A DNA stretch of 15,363 nucleotides from CAYFMP01 sp964344215 (GCA_964344215.1 CAYFMP010000082.1:1-15363); one strand, 5' to 3'. Positions 1 through 8,466 are shown, counted from the first letter of the stretch. Notes: a model not told the origin generated them from the letters alone. Numbers and translations are program-made.

Positions 1-57
1 TATGGGCCGCGATGATGCCGCGATCAGGAATCAGATGGGCTTCTTAACAGCGGACTC

Positions 58-65
58 AGGAGGTG
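58..65 (+). promoter_or_regulatory. Perfect Shine-Dalgarno that fixes a GTG start
   Basis: AGGAGGTG is a full eight-base complement of the 16S rRNA 3' end. It ends eight bases before a GTG at 74. This places the start of the small protein at 74, not at the in-frame ATG at position 2, and makes the first 24 codons of the longer open frame untranslated leader. Confidence 0.8.
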
Positions 66-73
66 AAACGCTA

Positions 74-316
74 GTGCCACGGAGATACGTCTTATGGCTG
101 ATCGGTCTGATCGTGCTGAGCGGCGCCGGAGTGGCCATCCACAATTATTACTCGCCGGATGGCGGGCGGACGGTTTCCGTCGAACCGGCGAAAGAGTGCG
201 ATGCTTGTACGCTGCGCCACCAAAGACTCGTCCGCGACAAGCAATCACCGGAAAAGAAGCTGCGGGATTTGTATAACCGGTCGAAACAATCCGAAACGCC
301 CGCCCAACGGCAATAG
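74..316 (+). CDS. Small single-pass membrane protein with a CxxC pair
   Basis: This is a predicted protein of 80 residues, starting at GTG behind a perfect ribosome-binding site. Residues about 5-22 (YVLWLIGLIVLSGAGVAI) form one hydrophobic helix preceded by two arginines, so the short N-terminus should be cytoplasmic and the rest periplasmic. The soluble part has a Cys-Asp-Ala-Cys motif (about residues 42-45) inside a Lys/Arg/Gln-rich, probably helical tail without other domains. The CxxC pair could be redox-active, metal-binding or a structural disulfide; the sequence does not decide. I do not recognise the family. It ends only 21 bp from the convergent methyltransferase, and I see no clear terminator between them. 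What lies upstream is outside the window, so whether it is the last gene of an operon is unknown. Confidence 0.65.
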   Translation: MPRRYVLWLIGLIVLSGAGVAIHNYYSPDGGRTVSVEPAKECDACTLRHQRLVRDKQSPEKKLRDLYNRSKQSETPAQRQ

Positions 317-337
317 GCTGTAAGGGTTCGAAGGAAG

Positions 338-1123
338 TCACATCGGCTTGCGCGCCCGCATATGGCATGGCCTCAGTTCGCCGCTATCGACAACGACGGT
401 GAGGGCGCGCCAGACCTCGACCTCATGATCGGCGAATTCCTGACCGACCAGTTCGACGAGGCGGTCGTTGAGCGAACCGGAAAGCGCCTCGTATTCCTGG
501 CGGGCGAGGGGTTTGTACCAGGCATTGCGGTCCGTCATCTCAATGTCCGCAAACCCGGCCGCCGCCATGGCGTTCCGGTAGCGGACCGGCGACGCCATGC
601 CGAAACCCAAACCCTCGATTTCAACGTAATAAGCCATCTCTTCCGAGAACGGCGCTTCGGTGCTGGACATCCAGTCACATGCCGCGAACGCCCCGCCGGG
701 GCGAAGGACGCGGAAGATTTCTTCGAATAGAGGTTCCTTGTCTTCGATGTGGATCATCGCGTCCTTGCTGAAAACCACGTCGAAAGACGCCTCGTCGAAA
801 GGCAGCGGGCCGGGCTCAACGCATTCGAACTTGAGCCGCTCGCCGAGATCGGTTTCCCGGGTGCGTTTCGTGGCGCGCTCGACGAGGTCGGGTTCGACGT
901 CGATGCCGATGATTTTCTTGGGATCATACGTTGTCGCCAGAAACTGGTCGATGCCACCGGTGCCGCAGCCGATATCGAGAACCGTCTTTCCGGTCAGTTC
1001 GGTTCCATCGACGATCTTCCGGATCTCGTCCGGCCCGCCAGGCGACAGGTATCCCTTTCCCCAGACGAGTTCCAGAAGCGTTACCAGAGCGTCGTCGTAA
1101 TCTTGCGTTTGCTCGGAAGCCAT
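338..1123 (-). CDS. SAM-dependent methyltransferase, phosphoethanolamine N-methyltransferase-like
   Basis: This is a 261-residue class-I (Rossmann) methyltransferase. Motif I VLDIGCGTGG is at residues 48-57, the acidic ribose-binding GID at 73-75, and the post-II/III region holds SKDAMIHIEDK (119-129) followed by LRPGG (140-144). The Ser-(Lys/Arg)-Asp-x-x-x-His-Ile pattern is typical of the phosphoethanolamine methyltransferase (PMT) group and its sarcosine/dimethylglycine methyltransferase relatives, so an amine-N acceptor is a reasonable inference, but the acceptor cannot be read from the sequence. The start at 1123 has GAGGA about ten bases upstream; the open frame continues further 5' but without a better start. 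It lies 49 bp downstream of the aminotransferase on the same strand and is probably co-transcribed with it. Confidence 0.85.
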   Translation of the reverse strand: MASEQTQDYDDALVTLLELVWGKGYLSPGGPDEIRKIVDGTELTGKTVLDIGCGTGGIDQFLATTYDPKKIIGIDVEPDLVERATKRTRETDLGERLKFECVEPGPLPFDEASFDVVFSKDAMIHIEDKEPLFEEIFRVLRPGGAFAACDWMSSTEAPFSEEMAYYVEIEGLGFGMASPVRYRNAMAAAGFADIEMTDRNAWYKPLARQEYEALSGSLNDRLVELVGQEFADHEVEVWRALTVVVDSGELRPCHMRARKPM

Positions 1124-1172
1124 TGTTTCGAATCCTCGATCAAGAATACCCACGCGAGCAGCGGTCACCATA

Positions 1173-2567
1173 TTACTCCGACCACAATCCCTCTTTACGT
1201 ACATCCTCCATGGCGCGCTCGATACCCTGTCGCAATATGCGCACCATCTCGTCAATCTGCTCGCGCGTGATCGTCAACGGCGGCGACATCACGCACATGT
1301 TGATCATCGGCCTGACGATCAGCCCCAGTTCCTGGCAGTGCTTGTCGATGCGGTTTCCTATCTCGTAGTCAAGCGCGAGCGCGTCCTTGCTTTCCCGGCT
1401 GATGACGCATTCGACGCAGGCCATCAGACCAAGGCCGCGAACGTCGCCGACGATGGGGATGTCCTTGAGTTCGGCGAGCTTGTCCTGGAAGTAGGGCCCC
1501 ATCTCGCGAGCGTGTTCCATGAAGCCCGGGCGTTCCATGATCTCGATGTTCTTGAGCGCCGCGGCGCAGGCGACGGGATGGCCGGAATAGGTAAAGCCGT
1601 TGGAAAACACGGCTCCCTTGGCTTTTTCGCCGCTCACCGGTTCGAGCACCCGATCGGAGATCATCACCGCGCCGATGGGGATGTAACCCGAGCTCAATCC
1701 CTTGGCGCAGGTGATGATGTCGGGAACGATGTCGAACACCGTCTCCGACGCGAAGAAATGACCCAGTCGGCCGAACCCGGTGACGACCTCGTCCGAGATG
1801 TAGAGTACATCATGGCGGCGGCAGACCTCGAGGCAGGCTTTGTGGTAACCGGGCGGCGCCTTGATCACGCCACCGGAGGCCAGGATCGGTTCGGCGATGA
1901 AGGCCGCCGTATTCTCAGGCCCAAGCTCCAGAATCTTGTCCTCCAACTCCTTGACCACGACGTCGCGGTAGTCGTCCAGGCTCATGCCGTCGGGACGGCG
2001 ATAGGTATTCGGCGAAGACAGGTGGTGGACGAGGTTGGTCGCGAAATCCTGATAGTTCTTGTCGCGCTCCTTGCCCGAACACGATGCCGAAAGATACGTG
2101 CTGCCGTGATAGGCGTCGTCGCGGGAGATGATCTGTTTCTTGTCCGGCCGGCCCAGGTAGTTGTTGTAGAACATGGCGAAGCGCAACGCCGAATCGACGG
2201 CCGTCGATCCGCCGGTGGTGAAGAACGCATTGTTGAGATCGCCCGGCGCCAACTCCGCCAGCTTGGCCGCCAATTCGGCGGCCGGCGGGTTGGTTGAACC
2301 CCACGGCGTGTAATAGGGCATCTGCTGGGCCTGATCGGCCATCGCCTGAACGATCTCCGAAACACCGTGCGCCGTGTTGACGCACCACATGCCGGCAATG
2401 CCGTCGATCAGCTTGTTGCCGTCCGAATCGTAGACGTAGATGCCTTCCGATTCGGCGACGACGGTCCGTTTCTCGGTCCCCGCCTTGGAGAAATCCTCCC
2501 AAGGATGTACGAAGCGGCGGTCCTTGACCTGTAATTCTTCGGTGTCGAATTTACGGTTTGGTATCAT
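1173..2567 (-). CDS. Class-III PLP aminotransferase (omega-amino acid/diamine:pyruvate type)
   Basis: A 464-residue fold-type-I aminotransferase, full length for the family. It moves the terminal amino group of a diamine or omega-amino acid to an oxo-acid, usually pyruvate. Visible features are the GMWCVN segment (59-64) of omega-transaminases, the phosphate-binding GGSTAVDSA region (119-127), DAYHGST (151-157), the aspartate in SDEVVTGFGR (D259) and the Schiff-base lysine in CAKGLSSGY (K289). GFTYSGHP (324-331) and LIVRP near the C-terminus also fit. The overall pattern is closest to putrescine/taurine/beta-alanine:pyruvate aminotransferases such as SpuC. The agmatinase 1.5 kb away makes putrescine an attractive substrate, but that is inference. 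The start at 2567 has AAGGAAAG eight bases upstream; the frame runs open for 141 more codons with no coding character. It is the first gene of a two-gene minus-strand unit with the methyltransferase. Confidence 0.88.
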   Translation of the reverse strand: MIPNRKFDTEELQVKDRRFVHPWEDFSKAGTEKRTVVAESEGIYVYDSDGNKLIDGIAGMWCVNTAHGVSEIVQAMADQAQQMPYYTPWGSTNPPAAELAAKLAELAPGDLNNAFFTTGGSTAVDSALRFAMFYNNYLGRPDKKQIISRDDAYHGSTYLSASCSGKERDKNYQDFATNLVHHLSSPNTYRRPDGMSLDDYRDVVVKELEDKILELGPENTAAFIAEPILASGGVIKAPPGYHKACLEVCRRHDVLYISDEVVTGFGRLGHFFASETVFDIVPDIITCAKGLSSGYIPIGAVMISDRVLEPVSGEKAKGAVFSNGFTYSGHPVACAAALKNIEIMERPGFMEHAREMGPYFQDKLAELKDIPIVGDVRGLGLMACVECVISRESKDALALDYEIGNRIDKHCQELGLIVRPMINMCVMSPPLTITREQIDEMVRILRQGIERAMEDVRKEGLWSE

Positions 2568-2853
2568 CGATGTGGCTTTCCTTGACGATCTTCCGAGCTG
2601 GCCCGGCAGGTTGCTTTGGCGGCCTCTCATTGTGTTGAAACCGCGCCGGTTGCACAACTCCCTTGCTAGACGGAAGACCGGCAGGGGCGGCGAGTTTCGA
2701 CGAGGCAAGCCCGGCCAGGGCGACGGGGCGCATGATGATCCTCGACGCTTTCCCGCTACCCGGCCGGGGCCAGGTATGCAAGAATATAGGGGGATCACGG
2801 CTTGTCTGGATAGGTTCGACTGAATTGATTCGTCGGATCGCGGCGAGTGGACG
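2568..2853. other. Divergent intergenic region between aminotransferase and HEAT-protein genes
   Basis: This 286 bp gap must hold the promoters for the minus-strand aminotransferase unit and the plus-strand HEAT gene. An A/T-rich patch around 2776-2790 (GCAAGAATATAGGGG on the plus strand, TATATT on the minus) is the most promoter-like spot, but I find no hexamer pair with convincing spacing in either direction. Open frames crossing the gap have no recognisable domain and I do not call genes in it. Confidence 0.4.
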
Positions 2854-3789
2854 ATGAGAACTGTTCCCACCGTTATCGTGATCATGCTATTGGGCGGGAG
2901 TTCCGGAGCCTTGGCGGCGGCCGGCAAGGCGCCGTTGACGGATCTGCACCCGGCGTCGACGGTGCGCTTGATCGTCGCACAAACCCTCATCTATCGTCCG
3001 CCGAACCAATACCCGGCCGTACCGATTCAGAAATTCGAACTACCTCTTGGCAAGCTTGCGACGAAGTTACTGCGCGCCGCCGGGGTACGCACCGTTGGAC
3101 CGAAAGCGGCGCAATTCGACGCAACGTTGACAATCACGGCCGAAGGTCAGGCGATAAAGACGAACTATGACCGGGCCGTCACCCATCCCTGGTGCCTGAT
3201 CGGCGAGAACCTATACACCGGGGCCAGCCTGCGCGGTGAGATCACGTTTGAGGGGCCTGGACCGGCGGTCTACGGCCGACAGTTCTACGCGCGGCGTTAC
3301 CCGCCCCGCTGCGTGGAACTCAACCTTGGTTATCAAAGCCCCCGTAACGCACCTTTCTACGATCTCATCGCACGGCCCGGTTCGTTTCTGCCGCGACTGA
3401 CGGAAATAATTGGAACCGTTTACGGCGCAACACCGTTTCTCGCCGTGCTCGACAAGGGCAGCGGCCAAATGAGACGCGTCGCCGCCGAGCGGCTGGGCGA
3501 ACTTGGCGATCCGGTGGCGGGCGAAGCACTCGTCGGTTCGCTCGGCGACCCGGACGAACTGGTGCGCCGTCACGCCGCTTGGGCGTTGGGCAAGATCGGG
3601 GATCGACGGGCCGTCCCGGCCCTGATCTTCACGATCGGCGATGATGATTTCGATGTGCGTTGGTTCGCCGAGTGGGCGTTAAAGCGGGTTACGGGCCAGG
3701 ATTTCGGCAACGACCAACACGCCTGGCGCCGGTGGTGGTTCACGCAGAAAGCCGGTCTGACCTGGGGAAACCCGCAATACTCGCCTTGA
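2854..3789 (+). CDS. Exported HEAT-repeat protein
   Basis: 311 residues. An N-terminal signal peptide is visible (about residues 1-22, hydrophobic core VIVIMLLGG then ALAAAG), so the protein is probably periplasmic. Residues about 30-195 form a domain I do not recognise, with a lone cysteine pair (C114, C153) that could form a disulfide. The C-terminal third (about 205-280) holds HEAT repeats of the PBS-lyase type: VAAERLGELGD, then HAAWALGKIGDRRAVPAL, then FAEWALKRVTGQDFG. It ends with the AWRRWW signature that often caps such repeats. HEAT repeats bind protein partners, and no catalytic motif is seen. The start is the first Met before the signal peptide; the ribosome-binding site (GAGTGG) is weak. 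It is divergent from the aminotransferase and separated from the agmatinase by about 240 bp, so it is probably a single-gene unit. Confidence 0.75.
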   Translation: MRTVPTVIVIMLLGGSSGALAAAGKAPLTDLHPASTVRLIVAQTLIYRPPNQYPAVPIQKFELPLGKLATKLLRAAGVRTVGPKAAQFDATLTITAEGQAIKTNYDRAVTHPWCLIGENLYTGASLRGEITFEGPGPAVYGRQFYARRYPPRCVELNLGYQSPRNAPFYDLIARPGSFLPRLTEIIGTVYGATPFLAVLDKGSGQMRRVAAERLGELGDPVAGEALVGSLGDPDELVRRHAAWALGKIGDRRAVPALIFTIGDDDFDVRWFAEWALKRVTGQDFGNDQHAWRRWWFTQKAGLTWGNPQYSP

Positions 3790-4028
3790 CACCCGGACCG
3801 CCATCGCTGCCGCGCCAGCTGATTCCCTCGCGGTAGACGGTTCGCCGTCAATTTCGAGACTTCCCCGAGCTCGGTTCGAGCCCTAGGAGCCGCAACGGGG
3901 AACCGAACCCCTTGGCACGATTGGAAGCCGGCAGGATTCTCTTGGTCGATTGGCCCGATAGGGACCATACTTGGGCGCCGGCACCGGCCCGCAGGGGCGC
4001 CACCAGCAAAGCAATCGGGGGAATGGAG

Positions 4029-5000
4029 ATGGCGGAGAAGAAGGCTCGGATACCAGGCGATCAGGCGTTCACGCGCGACCAACTCCTTGGCCGCGACCAC
4101 GAGGCGACCTATGCGGGCGCACTCAGCTTCCTGCGCCGCAAATACACCCGCGACCTGACCGGCGTCGACGTCGCGGTAACGGGTATTCCCCTCGACCTGG
4201 CGACGACCTTCCGGCCGGGCGCCCGTTTCGGCCCGGCGGCGGTCCGAGCGGGTTCGGTTCAATTGGCGGACTTGCCTGCATTCCCCTTCGGCTTCGATCC
4301 CTTTGATCGCTTGGCGGTGATCGATTACGGGGACTGTTACTTCGATCATGGCACTCCGGGCGACATACCCGACCTGATCACCAATCACATCAAGACCATT
4401 CTCGACGCCGGGGCGGCGACGCTTTGTCTCGGGGGCGATCACTTCCTTACCTATCCGGTGCTGCGCGCCTATGCGGAGAAATTCGGACCGTTGAGCCTGG
4501 TTCACTTCGACGCCCATTCCGACACCTGGCCCGACGATGGCGAACCGATGAACCACGGCACCATGTTCACGCGCGCCGTCGATCAGGGTCTAGTCGATCC
4601 CGAACGTTCGGTTCAGGTCGGCATAAGAACCTGGAACGACGACGATATGAAATTCAATATCCTCGATGCGCCGTGGATCCACGAGAACGGAACGGCGGCC
4701 AGCGCCGAGCGGATCGCCGAGATCGTCGGCCCTCACAAGGCCTATCTGACGTTTGATATCGACTGCCTCGACCCGGCCTTCGCGCCGGGCACGGGAACGC
4801 CGGTGGCGGGCGGGCTGTCGTCGCATCAGGCGCTGGCGATTCTGCACGGTCTCGGCGATATAGATTGGGTCGGCATGGATGTCGTCGAGGTGGCGCCTGC
4901 CTATGACCATGCGGAGATAACGGCCATCGCCGCGGCGACCATCGCCCACGATTGGCTGTGCCTGTTGGCGGCCAAGAGGCCGGAACGGAAAGAGGATTAG
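4029..5000 (+). CDS. speB: Agmatinase (agmatine ureohydrolase)
   Basis: 323 residues, close to the usual 300-320 of the arginase/agmatinase superfamily. It hydrolyses agmatine to putrescine and urea with a di-manganese centre. All metal ligands are present: GGDH (H138), FDAHSD (D161, H163, D165) and FDIDCLDP (D243, D245). The run GTGTPVAGGLSS (254-265) and VVEVAPAYDHAEITA (285-299) are almost the E. coli SpeB text, and NHGTMF (175-180) matches agmatinases rather than guanidinobutyrase or guanidinopropionase. Related guanidino substrates cannot be excluded. Start choice: GGGGGA at 4016-4022 lies six bases before the ATG at 4029. An ATG two codons earlier is nearly as good, and the longer frame from 3912 lacks family similarity. 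Together with the class-III aminotransferase it suggests agmatine-to-putrescine-to-4-aminobutanal catabolism. A decayed fragment of a second agmatinase lies at 13929-14000. Confidence 0.93.
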   Translation: MAEKKARIPGDQAFTRDQLLGRDHEATYAGALSFLRRKYTRDLTGVDVAVTGIPLDLATTFRPGARFGPAAVRAGSVQLADLPAFPFGFDPFDRLAVIDYGDCYFDHGTPGDIPDLITNHIKTILDAGAATLCLGGDHFLTYPVLRAYAEKFGPLSLVHFDAHSDTWPDDGEPMNHGTMFTRAVDQGLVDPERSVQVGIRTWNDDDMKFNILDAPWIHENGTAASAERIAEIVGPHKAYLTFDIDCLDPAFAPGTGTPVAGGLSSHQALAILHGLGDIDWVGMDVVEVAPAYDHAEITAIAAATIAHDWLCLLAAKRPERKED

Positions 5001-5234
5001 CCCCGTTGTCTCCTTCACCGATGCACGAAACGATTTCACCACGGCGACCCGACACTTCATCCGGTGGGGCCTCACCGAAAGCCGATCTGTTCGGGGATAT
5101 GAAACCCGGCAAACAATAATGGAATTCGGACGCTCCCTTGGGATTGTCATGCCGCCAAACGGATGAAACCGGTTCCTGTTTAATCCGGGTTCCCTCAAGC
5201 TCATACTGCCCCCCGTGAACGGGAGTTCGTCATC

Positions 5235-7184
5235 ATGTTCAAGCATCTCTTCACACCGCATGAAATACGCGGTTTGGAAATCCGTAACCGGATATTCTCG
5301 ACGGCGCACCAGACCATTCTCGCCAAGAACGGTGCGCCGGCCGAGGACATGGCCGCCTACCATGAGGCCCGGGCGCGCGGCGGGGCCGGCCTGATCGTCA
5401 TGGAATCCTCACGCCCGAACTCGGACGAGTTGTCATCTCCCTACTATATCGATTGCAGTACCGACGCCTGCATCCCCGGCTACCGAATGGTCGCCGATGC
5501 CGTTCACAAGCACGGCGCCAAGGTCTTCGGCCAGATCAATCATGGCGGTCGCATCACGTACGATTACGACGGTATGCAGTTGGTCTCCTTCGCGCCCTCG
5601 ATGGTGCCGGATCACCGATTTCACTGCATGCCGCGCAGCATGACGACCGATTACGTCTGGTTCATCATCGATGCCTTCGCCAAGGCCGCCGGTCGCATGG
5701 TCGAGGCCGGCCTCGACGGCGTCGAGCTGACCGCCAGCCACGGCATGCTCATCGCCCAGTTCCTCAATCCGCAAACCAATTTCCGTGACGACGCGTTCGG
5801 CGGTACCGAAGACAATCGTTTCCGCATCGTCTCCGAGATGCTCGAGGCGACTCGCGAAGTCATCGGTCCGGACAAGGTCATCGGCATGCGGATTTCCGCC
5901 GACGAACTGGAGCCGGACGGGTTGGACGAGGCCGCATGGCTCGATATCTGCCGCCGCCTGAATGCGGAGCCCGAGCTCGATTATCTGAACGTCACGGTCG
6001 GCTCCATGATGGGGCTCGCGGGCTCGATCCATGTGGTGCCGCCGATGGCCATCGACCATGCCTACACGGCGCCGCAAGCCGGCGCCATCAAGGCGGAAGC
6101 GAGGAAATCCATCTTCGTCGCCGGTCGCATCAATCAACCGCAACAGGCCGAACAGATCCTCGAAAAAGGCCAGGCCGACATGTGCGGGATGACGCGGGCG
6201 ATGATTTCGGATCCCGAGATGCCCAACAAGGCACGCTCGGGACGGGTCGACGATATCCGCGCATGTATCGGCTGCAACCAGGCCTGCATCGGGCACTACC
6301 ACATGGGCGTGCGCATCTCCTGCATTCAGAATCCGCTCGCCGGGCGCGAACGGGAGCTTTACCCGCATCCAGAAACGGACACACCGAAACGCGTCCTCGT
6401 CGTTGGCGGCGGACCGGCCGGGATGAAGGCGGCCGCCGTCGCCGGTGAGCGTGGTCATCGGGTTACGCTCTGCGAGCAATCCGGCCAGTTGGGCGGCCAG
6501 GTGTTGCTGGCGCAGGCACTGCCGGGACGAAGCGAATTCGGCGTCATTATCGATAATCTGCGCCGCGAGATGGAACTTGCCGGCGTCGAGGTCAGACTCG
6601 GCACATCGGTCGATCGCGCCTTTGTCGAGGCGGAGACGCCCGATGCCGTCATCATCGCGACGGGCGCGGTCCCCTATTGGCCCGACCTGGAGATCGGCGA
6701 CGATGTCCATGCGGTGGATGTCTGGCAGGTCCTGACAGGCCAGGCAAACCCTGGTCCGTCCGTCGTCGTCGCCGACTGGCGCTGCGATTGGACCGGGTTG
6801 GGTGTAGCGGAGAAGCTGGCGCGGGAAGGGTCGCACGTGCGGCTCTGCGTCGACGGCGAGACGGCGGGCCAGAATCTACAGAAATATCTCCGCTGGCACT
6901 GGGCCGGCGAGCTTCACAAACTCGGTGTCGAGGTCATTCCCTATGCGCGCTTTTTCGGCGCCGAGGGCGACACGGCTTTCTTCATGCATTCGACATCGGG
7001 TACCGCCATCGAATGTGGCGGCATGGATACCCTTGTCCTCGCTCAGGGGCATCAACCGGTAACGACATTGGAGGATGCTCTGCGCGACGGCGCCATCCCC
7101 ATCCGTCTCGCCGGCGATTGCCGAAGTCCGCGCACCGCGGAAGAGGCGGTTTACGAGGGCATGATGGTCGCCAGGGAGGTCTAG
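5235..7184 (+). CDS. FMN/4Fe-4S/FAD oxidoreductase of the TMADH/FadH family (probable amine N-demethylase)
   Basis: 649 residues with the full three-part layout of trimethylamine dehydrogenase, dimethylglycine demethylase DgcA and 2,4-dienoyl-CoA reductase. An OYE-like FMN TIM barrel spans about 1-340 (GQINHGGR 99-106; active-site ASHG with H169; FLNPQTNFRDDAFGG 176-190). A 4Fe-4S cluster site C344-x2-C347-x3-C351-x11-C363 follows, with the spacing I recall for FadH rather than TMADH. A nucleotide-binding Rossmann domain begins with VLVVGGGPAGM (387-397), and a C-terminal LAGDCR (625-630) closes the flavin site. Family members oxidise N-methyl groups to formaldehyde or reduce enoyl-CoA. Neighbouring MttB-family and GFA genes favour a methylated amine or betaine, but this is inference. 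The residue three before H169, where TMADH has a catalytic Tyr, is Thr166. The start has GGGAG nine bases upstream. Confidence 0.85.
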   Translation: MFKHLFTPHEIRGLEIRNRIFSTAHQTILAKNGAPAEDMAAYHEARARGGAGLIVMESSRPNSDELSSPYYIDCSTDACIPGYRMVADAVHKHGAKVFGQINHGGRITYDYDGMQLVSFAPSMVPDHRFHCMPRSMTTDYVWFIIDAFAKAAGRMVEAGLDGVELTASHGMLIAQFLNPQTNFRDDAFGGTEDNRFRIVSEMLEATREVIGPDKVIGMRISADELEPDGLDEAAWLDICRRLNAEPELDYLNVTVGSMMGLAGSIHVVPPMAIDHAYTAPQAGAIKAEARKSIFVAGRINQPQQAEQILEKGQADMCGMTRAMISDPEMPNKARSGRVDDIRACIGCNQACIGHYHMGVRISCIQNPLAGRERELYPHPETDTPKRVLVVGGGPAGMKAAAVAGERGHRVTLCEQSGQLGGQVLLAQALPGRSEFGVIIDNLRREMELAGVEVRLGTSVDRAFVEAETPDAVIIATGAVPYWPDLEIGDDVHAVDVWQVLTGQANPGPSVVVADWRCDWTGLGVAEKLAREGSHVRLCVDGETAGQNLQKYLRWHWAGELHKLGVEVIPYARFFGAEGDTAFFMHSTSGTAIECGGMDTLVLAQGHQPVTTLEDALRDGAIPIRLAGDCRSPRTAEEAVYEGMMVAREV

Positions 7185-7359
7185 GCATGCGCGTTTCCGA
7201 GCGGTGGCGAGCCGGGTCGCCCCGGGCCAACCATCGAAATAGGGGGAACGATTTCGCGTCCGCAAAGACCACGGAATGCCACACCCCGGCTCGGAACCAA
7301 TTTACCCTGCCAGCGCCTGACGTCTCCGTCTAGAATTCCGGGACGGAAGGATTCGTTGC

Positions 7360-8334
7360 ATGGCCCCGACCGGCGTCCGTTATTTCATCGCCTACGAGGA
7401 ACTCGGCATCACGCCCAATATCGTCGTCGACGGAATGGGCAATGCCGCCACCGAGATCACATTGTCGCATTGGCCGAACAGCGGCACGCCGTCGTCGCTC
7501 AAGGCCGACAGTTCGGCGGAAATCGTTTTCAACTATCTCGATCGGCCGGCCTACCATACCGACGCGAGAGCGGTCTCCAACAACCATTTCGACGAGGACG
7601 GGCTGATCGGCGTGTTCACCCTGATCGACCCGGATGGCGCCATCGAGATGCGCGATCTGGTTATCGACGCCGCTCATGCCGGCGACTTCGCCACCTACCG
7701 CGACCGGCGGGCCGCCCGCATCGCTTTTACGGTCTCGGCCTTCGTCGATCCGGACGTGACGCCTCTCAACCCCGGAATTTTCGAGAAACCCTATGCCGAA
7801 CGATGCGCCGACTTGTACCGGGAGATGTTGCCGCGGTTCTCCGAAATTGCTTCGCACACGGATCGGTTCAAGCGTCATTGGGAAGCACAGGACCGGGCGC
7901 TCGACGAGAGCGAGAAAGCCCTTCGTGAAGGTCGAATAAGGATTGAAGAAAAACCGGAAGTCGATCTCGCCGTCGTAACGTGGAGCGGACCGACCTCTCC
8001 TCATCCGATGGCGGTTCACAATGCGACCCGGCGAAATCGGATTCTTAGCGTGCGTGGGCGGTGCTACGCGTTTCGCTACCGCTACGAAAGCTGGGTCCAA
8101 TACATGAGCGCGCGGCCGGCGCCACGGGTCGATCTGACGCCTTTTGCCGAGGAACTGTCGGCGGAGGAGCCCGGCAGCGCCGCCTGGGCTTTCGATGGGG
8201 TGTCCGCGATCACGCCCAAGATGACGATGTCGGGAGCCAACGAAAGCGTGCTTGCGCCCGAGACCTTCCGGTCGCGACTGATCGATTTTCTTGGCGCGGC
8301 GCCGGCCGCCTGGAACCCCTATGATCCGGCATAG
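7360..8334 (+). CDS. DUF6687-like protein of unknown function
   Basis: 324 residues, cytoplasmic, with no signal or membrane segment. The N-terminal third carries conserved-looking signatures: VVDGMGN (22-28), TLSHWPNSGTP (34-44) and SNNHFDEDGLIGVF (73-86). The first two are what I associate with the DUF6687 family; that assignment is from memory and moderate. The His-x-Asp-x-Asp-Gly element resembles a DHH-type metal-binding site and hints at a hydrolase or phosphoesterase, but no further DHH motifs are evident. A helical charged stretch lies around 165-195. The start at 7360 has GGAAGG nine bases upstream. It sits 175 bp after the flavoenzyme and 132 bp before the MttB-family gene on the same strand, so it may serve the same pathway. 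Confidence 0.7.
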   Translation: MAPTGVRYFIAYEELGITPNIVVDGMGNAATEITLSHWPNSGTPSSLKADSSAEIVFNYLDRPAYHTDARAVSNNHFDEDGLIGVFTLIDPDGAIEMRDLVIDAAHAGDFATYRDRRAARIAFTVSAFVDPDVTPLNPGIFEKPYAERCADLYREMLPRFSEIASHTDRFKRHWEAQDRALDESEKALREGRIRIEEKPEVDLAVVTWSGPTSPHPMAVHNATRRNRILSVRGRCYAFRYRYESWVQYMSARPAPRVDLTPFAEELSAEEPGSAAWAFDGVSAITPKMTMSGANESVLAPETFRSRLIDFLGAAPAAWNPYDPA

Positions 8335-8466
8335 AAAACTGTTGCCGACACTCCGCCTCGGCTTACACTCGGATATGGCCGGGTGTCGGGAACCACGTGG
8401 CGGAGGGCAAAGTACCGATCCGTCGACTCCGGCACGGATGGCCGGCGCGAACTTGGGTGAACCGAC

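Noticed and set aside
3913..3928. Sigma-54-like promoter (TGGCAC...GC) upstream of the agmatinase
   Set aside because: The GG-to-GC distance is one base too long and the downstream TTGC element is missing.
7235..7256. CGAAAT-N10-ATTTCG inverted repeat before the DUF6687-like gene
   Set aside because: It is only six bases per arm with no adjoining promoter elements that I can see, too weak to call.
8345..8389. CCGACAC...GTGTCGG inverted repeat upstream of the MttB-family gene as an operator
   Set aside because: Seven-base arms separated by 31 bases are expected by chance often enough in DNA of this composition, and nothing else supports a binding site.
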